Shown piece after piece: positions 8,391-19,025 of a stretch of DNA of 64,000 nt (position 1 is its first letter; each line of letters starts with the position of its first letter). The translations under genes were made by a program, and so were the position numbers. The notes beneath the pieces were generated by a model. The model was given only the letters and a program-made list of their open reading frames with translations. It did no database searches and was not told where the DNA came from. The stretch is from an uncultured Saprospiraceae bacterium (lineage in GTDB: Bacteria; Bacteroidota; Bacteroidia; Chitinophagales; Saprospiraceae), in assembly GCA_938045585.1 (NCBI GenBank), contig CALIAU010000016.1, positions 1 to 64,000 on the forward strand. The letters run 5' to 3'.

Positions 8391-9710
8391 TTAATTATTC
8401 TCTAAGATCACTTTTCCTATTAAATCGTATTCGCGTGCCTCCTCTATCATTACTGACACAAAATCACCCACACGTACATAGGATTCGCTTGCATCTATAA
8501 GAATCTCATTATCTACTTCAGGCGAATCGTATTCTGATCTTCCATAAAAATACCCACCTTCCTTACGATCAATAAGTACGCGCAGGGTCTTTCCTAGCTT
8601 TGCTTCATTTTTTGCAAGTGAAATTTCTTGCTGAATTTCCATGATCCGATTCGCGCGTGACACTTTTTCTTCTGCAGACACATCATCTTCCATGTCATGC
8701 GCAGAAGTTCCATCTTCATGGGAATACTGAAAAACCCCTAAACGGTCAAATTGCATATCTGCAACGTAGTTACATAGGTCTTGAAACTCAGCTTCTGTTT
8801 CTCCAGGAAAGCCAACCAGCATGGTTGTGCGTATTGCAATATCTGGCACACGTTCCTTAGCTATAGCGATAAGTTCTCTTTGCTCTTTTTGGCTTATCTG
8901 TCTGCGCATTCTTGCAAGGACTGCATCATTTGCATGTTGTAGAGGTAAATCTAAATAATTACAAATCTTTGCCTGTCTTGCCATCACATCAAAAATTTCT
9001 AAGGGAAATTTAGAAGGATATGCATAATGCAGTCGGATCCATTCTATACCCTCTACCTCACATAGGGCATCCAATAATTCAGGCAATGCTCTTTTCTTGT
9101 ATAGATCCAATCCATAGTAGGTCAACTCTTGTGCTATGAGCATAAGTTCTTTCACACCGCGCTTAGCTAAAGAACTCGCCTCCTTCTTTAAATCTTCAAT
9201 AGAGCGGCTCACATGTTTTCCGCGCATTAGTGGAATAGCACAAAAACTACAGGTTCTATTACATCCTTCAGAAATTTTAAGAAAGGCATAATGTGAATCT
9301 GTCGTTATAATACGTTCACCCAGTAATTCATGTTTGTAATCTGCATTTAGTTTGGCAAGTAAGGCTGGTAATTCTAGGGTTCCAAAGTAAGCATCCACTT
9401 CTGGAATCTCCTGCTCTAAGTCTTCCCTATATCTATGTGAAAGGCAGCCAGTAACATAAAGTTTTTTGATATTACCCTGTTTCTTTTCTTCTGCATATGC
9501 CAATATAGTGTCTACTGATTCTTGTTTTGCTAGATCAATAAATCCGCACGTGTTGACTATTATAATATCGGACTCTTGCTCAGCTTCGTGTGATACATCG
9601 TAATCATTTGCCTTCAATTGGGTAATTATATTCTCAGAATCTACTAGATTCTTAGAGCAGCCTAATGTAATCACATTTACCTTATCTTGATGTATTGATT
9701 TAGTCTTCAT
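8391..9710 (-). CDS. rimO: Ribosomal protein S12 methylthiotransferase RimO
   Basis: A 439-residue radical-SAM methylthiotransferase that modifies a conserved aspartate of ribosomal protein S12. The N-terminal UPF0004 domain opens NVITLGCSKNLVDSE and carries the iron-sulfur cysteines in TLGCSKN, VNTCGF and VTGCLSHRY. The radical-SAM cluster motif is CNRTCSFC. The C-terminal TRAM domain (about 375-439) includes LRVLIDRKEGG and YVRVGDFVSV. Full length. It heads a minus-strand run with the membrane protein and msrB. Confidence 0.95.
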   Translation of the reverse strand: MKTKSIHQDKVNVITLGCSKNLVDSENIITQLKANDYDVSHEAEQESDIIIVNTCGFIDLAKQESVDTILAYAEEKKQGNIKKLYVTGCLSHRYREDLEQEIPEVDAYFGTLELPALLAKLNADYKHELLGERIITTDSHYAFLKISEGCNRTCSFCAIPLMRGKHVSRSIEDLKKEASSLAKRGVKELMLIAQELTYYGLDLYKKRALPELLDALCEVEGIEWIRLHYAYPSKFPLEIFDVMARQAKICNYLDLPLQHANDAVLARMRRQISQKEQRELIAIAKERVPDIAIRTTMLVGFPGETEAEFQDLCNYVADMQFDRLGVFQYSHEDGTSAHDMEDDVSAEEKVSRANRIMEIQQEISLAKNEAKLGKTLRVLIDRKEGGYFYGRSEYDSPEVDNEILIDASESYVRVGDFVSVMIEEAREYDLIGKVILENN

Positions 9711-9775
9711 ATCTTGTGTAAAGATACTATATACTTTTAAGCAGTTATTACGTTAGATAGATTAAAGAAACAGTT

Positions 9776-10525
9776 ATGCGCATTATTTACTCCCTAGTAT
9801 TTACCTTATTTTGTGCTTCCTTATCCGCACAATTTGGTATTTCCGCTAAATACAACTCTAATAGCTTCGAAAAATGGAATGAATTCTTTAGCACAAACAC
9901 AGAACCTACTGCTAGTGATGTACACAGCACAGGCTTTGAATTTGGTGTGAATTATTGGAGACGCCTCAAAGCAAAGCGTATTGAATTTTTACCTGAAATT
10001 TCCTATTCACGCAATAGCACAACAGGCATAGAGTTCCAAAGCGATACAGCTTTTGATAATAGTGAAATGAGCATGTCTGGAATACATTTTAATCTACCTA
10101 TACATTTTTACTTCTTGGACTTACATAGTGACTGTGATTGTCCTACGTTTTCTAAACAAAGTGATTTTCTATCCAAAGGATTATATGTGTTTTTAAGTCC
10201 AGGAATTTCTTATAATACAAATTCTATTCGAGTTCCGAACATTGAGAACAATGCAGACATAAGTAACTCTCATCTTGCTTATCGTGTAGGTGTAGGCTTA
10301 GGATATGATGTTGGACTGAGCGATTTATTAACGATAACTCCATTTATTTCGTATAACTATGGTTTTTCCAATCAAAGTAAACACTTAGATGCATTCAACC
10401 TGGCACATTGCAGCGAAAATGGTGCTATTTGTGAAATAGTGCCAATTGGAAATACAAGACTTACACAATTACAAGTAGGTATTCGTGTATCTTTCAGACC
10501 TGACTACCAGAGTAATAATTTTTAA
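9776..10525 (+). CDS. Outer-membrane beta-barrel protein
   Basis: A 249-residue protein with a signal peptide (cleavage near ASLSAQ, residue 19) and alternating amphipathic strands such as FEFGVNYWRRL, LYVFLSPGISYN, YRVGVGLGYDVG and LTITPFISYNYGF. It finishes with a strand, VGIRVSF. This is the PorT/OMP_b-brl pattern found widely in Bacteroidota. No specific function can be assigned. The next gene starts 5 bases after its stop codon, so the two are probably co-transcribed. Confidence 0.7.
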   Translation: MRIIYSLVFTLFCASLSAQFGISAKYNSNSFEKWNEFFSTNTEPTASDVHSTGFEFGVNYWRRLKAKRIEFLPEISYSRNSTTGIEFQSDTAFDNSEMSMSGIHFNLPIHFYFLDLHSDCDCPTFSKQSDFLSKGLYVFLSPGISYNTNSIRVPNIENNADISNSHLAYRVGVGLGYDVGLSDLLTITPFISYNYGFSNQSKHLDAFNLAHCSENGAICEIVPIGNTRLTQLQVGIRVSFRPDYQSNNF

Positions 10526-10530
10526 TTTAC

Positions 10531-11355
10531 ATGGAAATAAGACCTCTTTCCTACTCTAGCTTTGATGCTATTGTTTCTTGTTTCTTATCAGCATTTGACG
10601 ACTATTTCGTTCCTATGCCCCAAGATCCTTCCTATTACAAACAACGCTGGAAGAAAGCGATGGTGGATTTTAATTATTCTTTCGGCATGTATGACAATAA
10701 TATATTGGTAGGCTTTGTTATTCACGCCATTGATACAAGAAATGGAAAACGAACCGCTTATAATACAGGTACTGGAGTTATTCCAAAATATCGCGGTCAA
10801 CACATTACATCACAAATATATAAGCAAGCGATTCCCATACTTAAAAAGGCTGGCATTACACGTGGTCTATTAGAAGTAATTCTAGATAATTCAAAAGCGA
10901 TTCGAGTATATGAGCAAATTGGATTTCAGATTATCAAACAATACAGATGTTTTAAAGGCGGTATTACTTATAAGAAAACTGGTAAGGTAGAACTTATTCA
11001 ACGAGATGTTGCCATCATAGAAAAACAACGTAGTGAAGCAAAAGCAAGGTATTCTTGGGACAATCAATTAGAATCGTTGGAACGTGGTGCTTTTAGCTAT
11101 TATGAACTTCTTAATGCTGGCACTCCAGAGTCATATTTTGTCTTAGATAAAGAAAGTGGCTCTCTCCCACAGTTTGATGTCTATGCAGACAGCCCTACTG
11201 CTTGGGAAAATCTGGCTAAAGGTATCCTAAGTCTAACTTCCACTGTAAAAACGAATAACATAGACATCAAAGAGATGAATAAATTAAAATGCATGGAAAC
11301 ACTAGGTATTCCTGCAGTGGTCGATCAATATGAAATGGAAATGCTATTCAGCTAG
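10531..11355 (+). CDS. GNAT-family N-acetyltransferase
   Basis: A 274-residue protein with an N-terminal GNAT domain (about 1-145) and a second, less conserved half. The acetyl-CoA loop is seen as GVIPKYRGQHITSQIY, followed by GITRGLLEVILDNSKAI and RVYEQIGFQII, the usual motif A and B order. The substrate cannot be told. The C-terminal half (from about 150) may be a degenerate second GNAT or a substrate-binding extension. Convergent with the SpoU methyltransferase gene 20 bases downstream. Confidence 0.8.
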   Translation: MEIRPLSYSSFDAIVSCFLSAFDDYFVPMPQDPSYYKQRWKKAMVDFNYSFGMYDNNILVGFVIHAIDTRNGKRTAYNTGTGVIPKYRGQHITSQIYKQAIPILKKAGITRGLLEVILDNSKAIRVYEQIGFQIIKQYRCFKGGITYKKTGKVELIQRDVAIIEKQRSEAKARYSWDNQLESLERGAFSYYELLNAGTPESYFVLDKESGSLPQFDVYADSPTAWENLAKGILSLTSTVKTNNIDIKEMNKLKCMETLGIPAVVDQYEMEMLFS

Positions 11356-11375
11356 TCCCATCATAATTCGCCCCT

Positions 11376-11906
11376 TTAAGGGTTGCCCTTTATACTGTTC
11401 ACCACATGCCACAAAACAATACCTCCACAAACCGAGACATTCAATGAATGTTTAGTCCCAAACTGTGGTATTTCCACACAGGCATCTAGAGCAGGTAAAA
11501 TTGAATTACTCAGCCCATCCACCTCATTGCCGAACAGCAGTGCTGTATTTCCCTGCACTTTAAAAGTATTCAAGGGCACACTTTCCGTTGTTTGTTCTAC
11601 CCCCACAATCCTATAGCCTTGGTCTTTAAGCTCTAGTAGTAGAGCCCCTATATCCTCTATATGCTGCCATGCTACTGTTTCTGTTGCTCCTATGGCAGTT
11701 TTAGTAATTTCTTTATGGGGTGGTTGTGCAGTGATACCACATAGATAAATTTTGGAAATAGCAAGTGCATCTGCTGTCCTAAAAAAAGAACCTACATTCA
11801 TTGCAGAGCGTATATTATCTAGCACAACAACCACAGGAGTCTTTTCTTGTCTCTCGAATTCTTCAGGGCTTAATCTACCGAGTTCCGTAAGTTTTAATTT
11901 TCTCAT
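11376..11906 (-). CDS. SpoU-family RNA 2'-O-methyltransferase
   Basis: A 176-residue SPOUT-fold enzyme of the TrmH/SpoU family that methylates ribose in tRNA or rRNA. Motif 1 is VVVLDNIRSAMNVGSFFRTA, motif 2 is LLFGNEVDGLS and motif 3 is HSLNVSVCGGIVLW; together these make the knotted SAM site. It is shorter than RlmB-type enzymes and has no N-terminal substrate domain, so the target is open. Its start overlaps the preceding membrane-protein gene by 4 bases, which suggests translational coupling. Confidence 0.88.
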   Translation of the reverse strand: MRKLKLTELGRLSPEEFERQEKTPVVVVLDNIRSAMNVGSFFRTADALAISKIYLCGITAQPPHKEITKTAIGATETVAWQHIEDIGALLLELKDQGYRIVGVEQTTESVPLNTFKVQGNTALLFGNEVDGLSNSILPALDACVEIPQFGTKHSLNVSVCGGIVLWHVVNSIKGNP

Positions 11907-13252
11907 TTCTTTTCAAATAAGATGATTTCAATGCGTCCGTTTTCTATCCTTTTCTTCTGTTTCCAATGCTCGAATAAACTTTCTAATTCAAAATCAGAAA
12001 AACTATTCATGACTGATGCATATAATATATATTGATCCGTTTTGAAATCATAATCTTTATAGCGAAAGTTTGTATCCTCTAATGAAATATAAGTCCGATC
12101 TTTCTTTAAAGGAAAAGCAGTCCCAATTTCCTCTGCTGGAATTCCTGATTCAATTAAGTAATCATGCATCTCCTTTTCAACTTTATAAAAGGGCACATGC
12201 GCTAGGGTACTATCCCATCCTTGCGCAATATGTTTAGGATAAATAAGTAAATTTCCCGCTCCTAAAACCAATGTAACTGCAAGACAGAGCCAGTTGTATT
12301 TAAACCAATCTATCTGAGATAACATGAGCAGAAATAACAGAATCAATGGCAGAAAATAACGATGGTTCAAAAGTCCATTAAAGGGAACAATAACTATAAA
12401 GAAAACAAAAGCAATGAGACAAAATATAAAAACCAAACTTCGATTTACACGATGTCCTTTGTAAATAGCTGCCGCAAATAAAATAACTAAGAAAATAATG
12501 GCATAATCTATACAACGCCAAATGAATACAATTGTATTCATAATAATCCCTTTAAAAGACATCAATCTAAAGCTATTTTTCCAAGGGGAATCTTCATGAA
12601 AACCTATCCAATCTGTATGTATATAATGAGCAATTTGATATAAACCGAACAGTGCCAAACCTACTATAAAGGGTAGTATAATGTTCCAATGAGATCGTAT
12701 TTCCTTCCTATTTTTTAAACAGATAAAAATCAAAAAGGCCGCTGCTATCATACAACCACGCATACTTATTAAACAGAGTAGTATGGCAGCTATATAGGCT
12801 AGACTAATTTTTCGTTCTGCGATAGCATATAGACTCATCAAAAAACCACTTATTAATACCAAATCTGGTGACACCAAAATCGAATGCCCAAGATAATATG
12901 GACAAACAAACATGAGCAACATAAACAACCATGGTCGTTCTGGAGTAAAGTACTCTCCAATTTTAAGAGCAAGAAAAAGATTTAGTATTAGAAAGGGAAG
13001 CATAAAGAAATGCGAGACGATTAGGCTTTTTCCAAATAAGGTCCATGCCAATGCTAAGATGTTTCCAAACAAGGGAGGATGTCCACTATCCATTTCTTGC
13101 GACAAGAAAAACGAAAATCCGTTTTCATAAAAATGGCTAGCATGCATACCAGCGAACTGGATGGTATCCCAAAAAAACACAGCATCTCTAAAATAGATAA
13201 GCAGTGCTATCTGACATAAAACGACAATGGAGAAGATGCTCCATTTCTGCAT
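11903..13252 (-). CDS. Glycosyltransferase family 39-like membrane protein
   Basis: A 449-residue polytopic membrane protein with about ten helices and a C-terminal soluble tail. The first loop holds FFWDTIQFAG (D29) and DSGHPPLFGN (D55, H58-P60), the acidic and HPP motif of ArnT/GT39-type enzymes that transfer sugars from lipid-linked donors on the outer face of the inner membrane. Donor and acceptor are unknown. It starts 3 bases after pyrG and overlaps the SpoU gene, so it sits in the middle of a three-gene operon. Confidence 0.65.
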   Translation of the reverse strand: MQKWSIFSIVVLCQIALLIYFRDAVFFWDTIQFAGMHASHFYENGFSFFLSQEMDSGHPPLFGNILALAWTLFGKSLIVSHFFMLPFLILNLFLALKIGEYFTPERPWLFMLLMFVCPYYLGHSILVSPDLVLISGFLMSLYAIAERKISLAYIAAILLCLISMRGCMIAAAFLIFICLKNRKEIRSHWNIILPFIVGLALFGLYQIAHYIHTDWIGFHEDSPWKNSFRLMSFKGIIMNTIVFIWRCIDYAIIFLVILFAAAIYKGHRVNRSLVFIFCLIAFVFFIVIVPFNGLLNHRYFLPLILLFLLMLSQIDWFKYNWLCLAVTLVLGAGNLLIYPKHIAQGWDSTLAHVPFYKVEKEMHDYLIESGIPAEEIGTAFPLKKDRTYISLEDTNFRYKDYDFKTDQYILYASVMNSFSDFELESLFEHWKQKKRIENGRIEIILFEKK

Positions 13253-13255
13253 AGC

Positions 13256-14956
<1,701 letters not shown>

Positions 14957-15046
14957 CTACCCCTCGTAGAATCATTTTTGCTAAGATGTAAATGCCATAG
15001 AAAATAGGCCTGAGTAGCTTAATGTTTTCATGAAATCTGGGTAACA

Positions 15047-15074
15047 TTTGCGTAACATCCTTGATATATATTTG
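15047..15074 (+). promoter_or_regulatory. Promoter-like element before the small ORF pair
   Basis: TTTG at 15047-15050 and TATATTTG at 15067-15074 match the Bacteroidota -33 and -7 elements. The 16-base spacing is shorter than usual. Transcription would start near 15081, just before the two overlapping short ORFs. The nearest large plus-strand gene, the lipase, is some 300 bases further on. Confidence 0.45.
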
Positions 15075-15089
15075 TTGTAAACAATTTAG

Positions 15090-15263
15090 ATGAAACATAA
15101 GATAAAGAATGAAGCAAAAAAATCACGCAGTTATTTTCCTCTCTCTTCTATTAATCACAATGCCTATGATGCTGTTTCGTGCGATTCGAGAAACACGCTC
15201 GTAAAAAAGAGTGATTCTGCGGATCTTTGGAAGAAAGCCTATTTAGAATTTTGCAACTTTTAA
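15090..15263 (+). CDS. Alternative 57-residue ORF overlapping the hydrophobic peptide
   Basis: An ATG at 15090 opens 57 codons beginning MKHKIKNEAKK and ending WKKAYLEFCNF. The composition is polar and lysine-rich with no signal peptide or known motif. It begins about 9 bases after the predicted transcription start and covers the whole 31-codon ORF in a different frame. It is listed because the promoter-like element points to it, but the shorter hydrophobic frame looks more protein-like. The rest of 15264-15385 holds nothing I recognise. Confidence 0.25.
   Translation: MKHKIKNEAKKSRSYFPLSSINHNAYDAVSCDSRNTLVKKSDSADLWKKAYLEFCNF
15109..15204 (+). CDS. Possible 31-residue hydrophobic peptide
   Basis: An ATG-initiated ORF of 31 codons reads MKQKNHAVIFL, then SLLLITMPMMLF and RAIRETRS. 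It has a basic start, a membrane-length hydrophobic core and a basic tail, like small membrane peptides and some type I toxins. The region before the ATG is A-rich (GATAAAGA), as is common for Bacteroidota starts. It overlaps a 57-codon ORF in another frame (15090-15263), and only one is likely to be real. I recognise no homologue. Confidence 0.35.
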   Translation: MKQKNHAVIFLSLLLITMPMMLFRAIRETRS

Positions 15264-15385
15264 ACCCTTCACTGCAGCTAGAATAGCACCTTTGCTCTTA
15301 TTCATACATTAAGTAGATTAGTTTTTATAATAATTTGGGAAATTTACCCTAATTTGAGTTAACCCCCACTATTAAACTCACCCAA

Positions 15386-17368
15386 ATGGATAAACTACTT
15401 AGCACTTTGCTTTGCTGTATATTACTAAATACATCAAATTACGCACAATGTGATTGTGTGTACCCTATCATATTTGTGCACGGTTTTACAGGAAGTGCCG
15501 ATACCTATTCAGGAACCATTATGGATCCTAGCTTTGAAAATGTATGGGGATCTCGTGCCGATATATTTCATGCTGTTTTAAATGCTACCACTGACTCTGA
15601 TATTTGGGGTGATGATGGAATTCCAGGAAATGCGGATGATGATGTGCTTGTAAGCTTCGATAATTTAAGTAATGACTTGAACCCAGGCTGTATCTACTCT
15701 ATCAATTTTCAGAATTTTTGGAATGAGAACGCGGCTAATCCAGAGATATTGATAAACGATTGTTCTTCTCCATCTTTCTTTGATAGTGATAGCAATGAGT
15801 CTGCTATAGAAAAACAGGGCTATGCATTAGGACACGCAATCGAAAAAGTATTAGATGCAAATCCTGGTAAAGACAAGGTAATTGTAGTGGGGCATTCCAT
15901 GGGTGGATTAGCAGGAAGAGAATATTTACAAAGAACAGAAGAAGGAACTCCTTCGTGGTGGATCAATGGCGATCATAATATGAAAAAACTAATTACCACT
16001 GCTGCACCACATCGAGGCAGCAATCTATTTGGTAATCCATGGCCAATAAAAGAAGAAAAAGAGGAAGAGCAGCTCACTAGAGATGGCCTACCAGATATTA
16101 ACTCAGAGGCAGTAAGAGATCTGCGTTATTCTTATACCTGTAATATTATATTTTCATGTAGAGGAGTCTACCTCTTTGGAGGGGATGAAGAAGATTTACC
16201 CTTTGGGTATTGGAATGATGATGTCAATTGTGATGGTGATGAGAATGATCTTATCGTAGGAATAAATGAAGAAGGTAGTCCAGATCCTTGGGATGGCACT
16301 AAAGACAACCCAGACATGCCTCTACCTACAGATGTACAATATACTTGGATAACCTCTGATGTTGGAACCTCAGGAGATCTAGTTGTAGATCTTTCTAGAC
16401 AGTATCTTTATGATGGAGATATACCTATGCCAACGAATGGAACTGATTTTCAATTAACAGATACGCTACTCACAGATGTACAACATTTATCTGTTGACGA
16501 CGAATTAAACACCATTGTACGTGCTATTGATGAAGGCGATTACCCAGCGTTTGCATGGACCATTCAATTAGATAATCCAAACCCATATTTTGGCATATGT
16601 AATCATAGAAGTGAGCAGGTTCCTGATGGAAGTGCTACTGATGATCCCGATTGGTTTAGTTTTGATGCCACCGGTATCAATGATAAAATTTGTTTAAGCA
16701 TTGTTCCTCATAATAGTCTAGCAGGTAGTATTGACTTTTTTGGAGCAAATCCTGGAGATTTTACTGCTATGGCATCTACTGCCATGACCAGTTATAGCTT
16801 TGCTGCAGGTTCAGACACCATTCATTTAGAATTTTTGCCAGGAGAATATGTAGATGGTATGAATTACTTTAGAATTATTCATCAAGGCATTTCAACATCA
16901 AGCTGGGAAACACCTTACAAGATGGTGTTAGGCACTAAACTCATCCCAGACCTTACACTATCCATGACGATGCTTCCTTCAAATATATCAGGAGTTACTG
17001 ACTTAGTAATCATTGCAGATATTGTAGAATCCAATGGCGGAATTTCAGAAAATACAATTACTGTCATACTCCCAAAAGATAACAAATTGAACATTAGCTT
17101 TGACAACACACTTAATTCTATTGGGCCATTTAACTTAAATAATTCTGACTGGGCTTATGATGCTAGCAATTCTAGTTTTCACATATTTACTTCAGAGGTG
17201 AGTATAAGCGCAAATGGTATCAGCACCCTAGGACTCAATGCCACCTATGACCCAGAATCCACAACGGGAGTAACCCCAGTAACTATTACAATATTTGGAG
17301 GTAGTGGATCTGAAATAAATGGTCTCAATAATGTGGATGCAGAAACACTGACATATTTTAGTAACTAA
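15386..17368 (+). CDS. Secreted alpha/beta-hydrolase (lipase/esterase-like)
   Basis: A 660-residue secreted protein. After a signal peptide (1-20) the hydrolase domain starts CVYPIIFVHGFTGSAD, the oxyanion-hole strand of lipases, and the nucleophile is S171 in VVGHSMGGLAG. A candidate catalytic histidine is in DVQHLSVDDEL, just before the C-terminal part (about 390-660), which looks like one or more beta-sandwich domains. The family resembles triacylglycerol lipases and PGAP1-like esterases; the substrate is not known. It ends without a recognisable T9SS sorting domain, unlike most secreted proteins in this window. Confidence 0.75.
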   Translation: MDKLLSTLLCCILLNTSNYAQCDCVYPIIFVHGFTGSADTYSGTIMDPSFENVWGSRADIFHAVLNATTDSDIWGDDGIPGNADDDVLVSFDNLSNDLNPGCIYSINFQNFWNENAANPEILINDCSSPSFFDSDSNESAIEKQGYALGHAIEKVLDANPGKDKVIVVGHSMGGLAGREYLQRTEEGTPSWWINGDHNMKKLITTAAPHRGSNLFGNPWPIKEEKEEEQLTRDGLPDINSEAVRDLRYSYTCNIIFSCRGVYLFGGDEEDLPFGYWNDDVNCDGDENDLIVGINEEGSPDPWDGTKDNPDMPLPTDVQYTWITSDVGTSGDLVVDLSRQYLYDGDIPMPTNGTDFQLTDTLLTDVQHLSVDDELNTIVRAIDEGDYPAFAWTIQLDNPNPYFGICNHRSEQVPDGSATDDPDWFSFDATGINDKICLSIVPHNSLAGSIDFFGANPGDFTAMASTAMTSYSFAAGSDTIHLEFLPGEYVDGMNYFRIIHQGISTSSWETPYKMVLGTKLIPDLTLSMTMLPSNISGVTDLVIIADIVESNGGISENTITVILPKDNKLNISFDNTLNSIGPFNLNNSDWAYDASNSSFHIFTSEVSISANGISTLGLNATYDPESTTGVTPVTITIFGGSGSEINGLNNVDAETLTYFSN

Positions 17369-17521
17369 CTGCCATCCTCTTATCCTTTAAAATTTAAATT
17401 TGGAATCAATTCTTTATTGGTATCCATAATATACTTTGAGGCATTTTGTAATCAGTACGTGTAGTCTTTCATATTAAGCAGTGAATTTCTATTTTTACCC
17501 TCTTAAACAAATAAACAGAAT

Positions 17522-18961
17522 ATGGATATCAGAAGTCTTGCTCCTACTCCTTTATGGAACCACTTTTCAGATCTTAATGCCGTACCGCGTGCCTCAAAAA
17601 AAGAAGAACGTGTTATTCAATTCATGATGGATTTTGGAAAGAATCTGGGTTTAGAAACAATGCAAGATGAGGTTGGGAATGTGATTATTAAAAAATCAGC
17701 GAGCGCTGGCATGGAAGATAGAGAAACCATTGTGATGCAGAGCCATCTTGATATGGTACATCAAAAAAATTCAGACACAGAATTTGATTTTGATACCGAA
17801 GGAATAAAAATGTCTTTTGAAGATGGTTGGGTTAAAGCAGATGGAACCACTTTAGGTGCAGATAATGGAATAGGTGTTGCCACTATTATGGCCATCCTTG
17901 CGAGTGATACCATTCAACATCCTGCCGTTGAAGCATTGTTTACTATCGATGAAGAAACGGGAATGACAGGAGCCTTAGGTCTAAAAGGAGGATTACTTAG
18001 CGGAAAGATTTTGCTCAACTTAGATACAGAGGACGACGAAGAATTGACAATTGGCTGCGCAGGAGGTGTTGATGTGACTGCGAGTGGTAATTACACTCCA
18101 CTAAATGTTGACACGTGCCCAAGGTACAGACTTTCTGTTACAGGCTTAAATGGAGGACATAGTGGTATGGATATTCATAAAGGCTATGGAAATGCGAACA
18201 AGATTATGAATAGAATCTTGTTTCAATTGAAGGACGCTATTCGTATCGTTGAAATTGATGGCGGTGGATTGCGGAATGCTATTCCAAGGGAATCCTTTGC
18301 CCTGTTTTTAGCAAAAATTGATTTAAAAGATACTATTAGCACTTTGATACATGAAATAACTGCTGAGTACGCAGTGACGGATCCAGAAATTAAAATAGAA
18401 TTCGAAGAAGCAGGACAGGGAGAAAAGTACCTTCCTAAAGAATTTCAAGATCAGATACTTCGAAGTATTTATGCCTGTCCAAGTGGGATATATCGTATGA
18501 GCCCAGACATTGATGGCTTAGTGCAAACTTCAAACAACCTAGCACGAGTCCTCGTAAAAGATGGTAAATACGAAGTCTTATGTTTAACGCGTAGCTCCGT
18601 AGAAAGTGAAAAATGGGATATTGCTGATGCGATAGGAAGTTGTTTTGAATTAATTGGTGCAAAGGTAGAACATTCAGGATCTTATCCAGGTTGGGCACCC
18701 AAACCTGATGCTGCAATTATTAAGCTGATGCGGGACATATACAAAGCACGTTTTAATAGTGAGCCCCATGTAAATGCCTGCCATGCTGGTTTAGAATGTG
18801 GCATAATTGGTACAAACTACCCAGATATGGACATGATTTCATTTGGTCCCAATATAACAGGTGCACACTCCCCAGATGAGAAAGTAGAAGTAAAGTCGGT
18901 GGAGAAATATTGGGGATATTTGATGGAGGTGTTGAAGAATATTCCTGTCCGAGAAAACTAG
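17522..18961 (+). CDS. pepD: Aminoacyl-histidine dipeptidase (M20 family)
   Basis: A 479-residue cytosolic metallodipeptidase (peptidase D, carnosinase-type) that splits Xaa-His and other dipeptides. Visible zinc-site motifs are MQSHLDMVHQ, LGADNGIGVA and IDEETGMTGA, with the bacterial exopeptidase dimerisation domain inserted from about residue 195 (LNGGHSGMDIHKG), and the late histidine in GAHSPDEKVEV. Length matches E. coli PepD. It has its own upstream gap of 153 bases and no obvious partner. Confidence 0.93.
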   Translation: MDIRSLAPTPLWNHFSDLNAVPRASKKEERVIQFMMDFGKNLGLETMQDEVGNVIIKKSASAGMEDRETIVMQSHLDMVHQKNSDTEFDFDTEGIKMSFEDGWVKADGTTLGADNGIGVATIMAILASDTIQHPAVEALFTIDEETGMTGALGLKGGLLSGKILLNLDTEDDEELTIGCAGGVDVTASGNYTPLNVDTCPRYRLSVTGLNGGHSGMDIHKGYGNANKIMNRILFQLKDAIRIVEIDGGGLRNAIPRESFALFLAKIDLKDTISTLIHEITAEYAVTDPEIKIEFEEAGQGEKYLPKEFQDQILRSIYACPSGIYRMSPDIDGLVQTSNNLARVLVKDGKYEVLCLTRSSVESEKWDIADAIGSCFELIGAKVEHSGSYPGWAPKPDAAIIKLMRDIYKARFNSEPHVNACHAGLECGIIGTNYPDMDMISFGPNITGAHSPDEKVEVKSVEKYWGYLMEVLKNIPVREN

Positions 18962-19025
18962 CAAGAGGTGCACGACAATTGGCTCTAATACTTTATCTTA
19001 AGGTTTAACCAATTAAACACGCATT

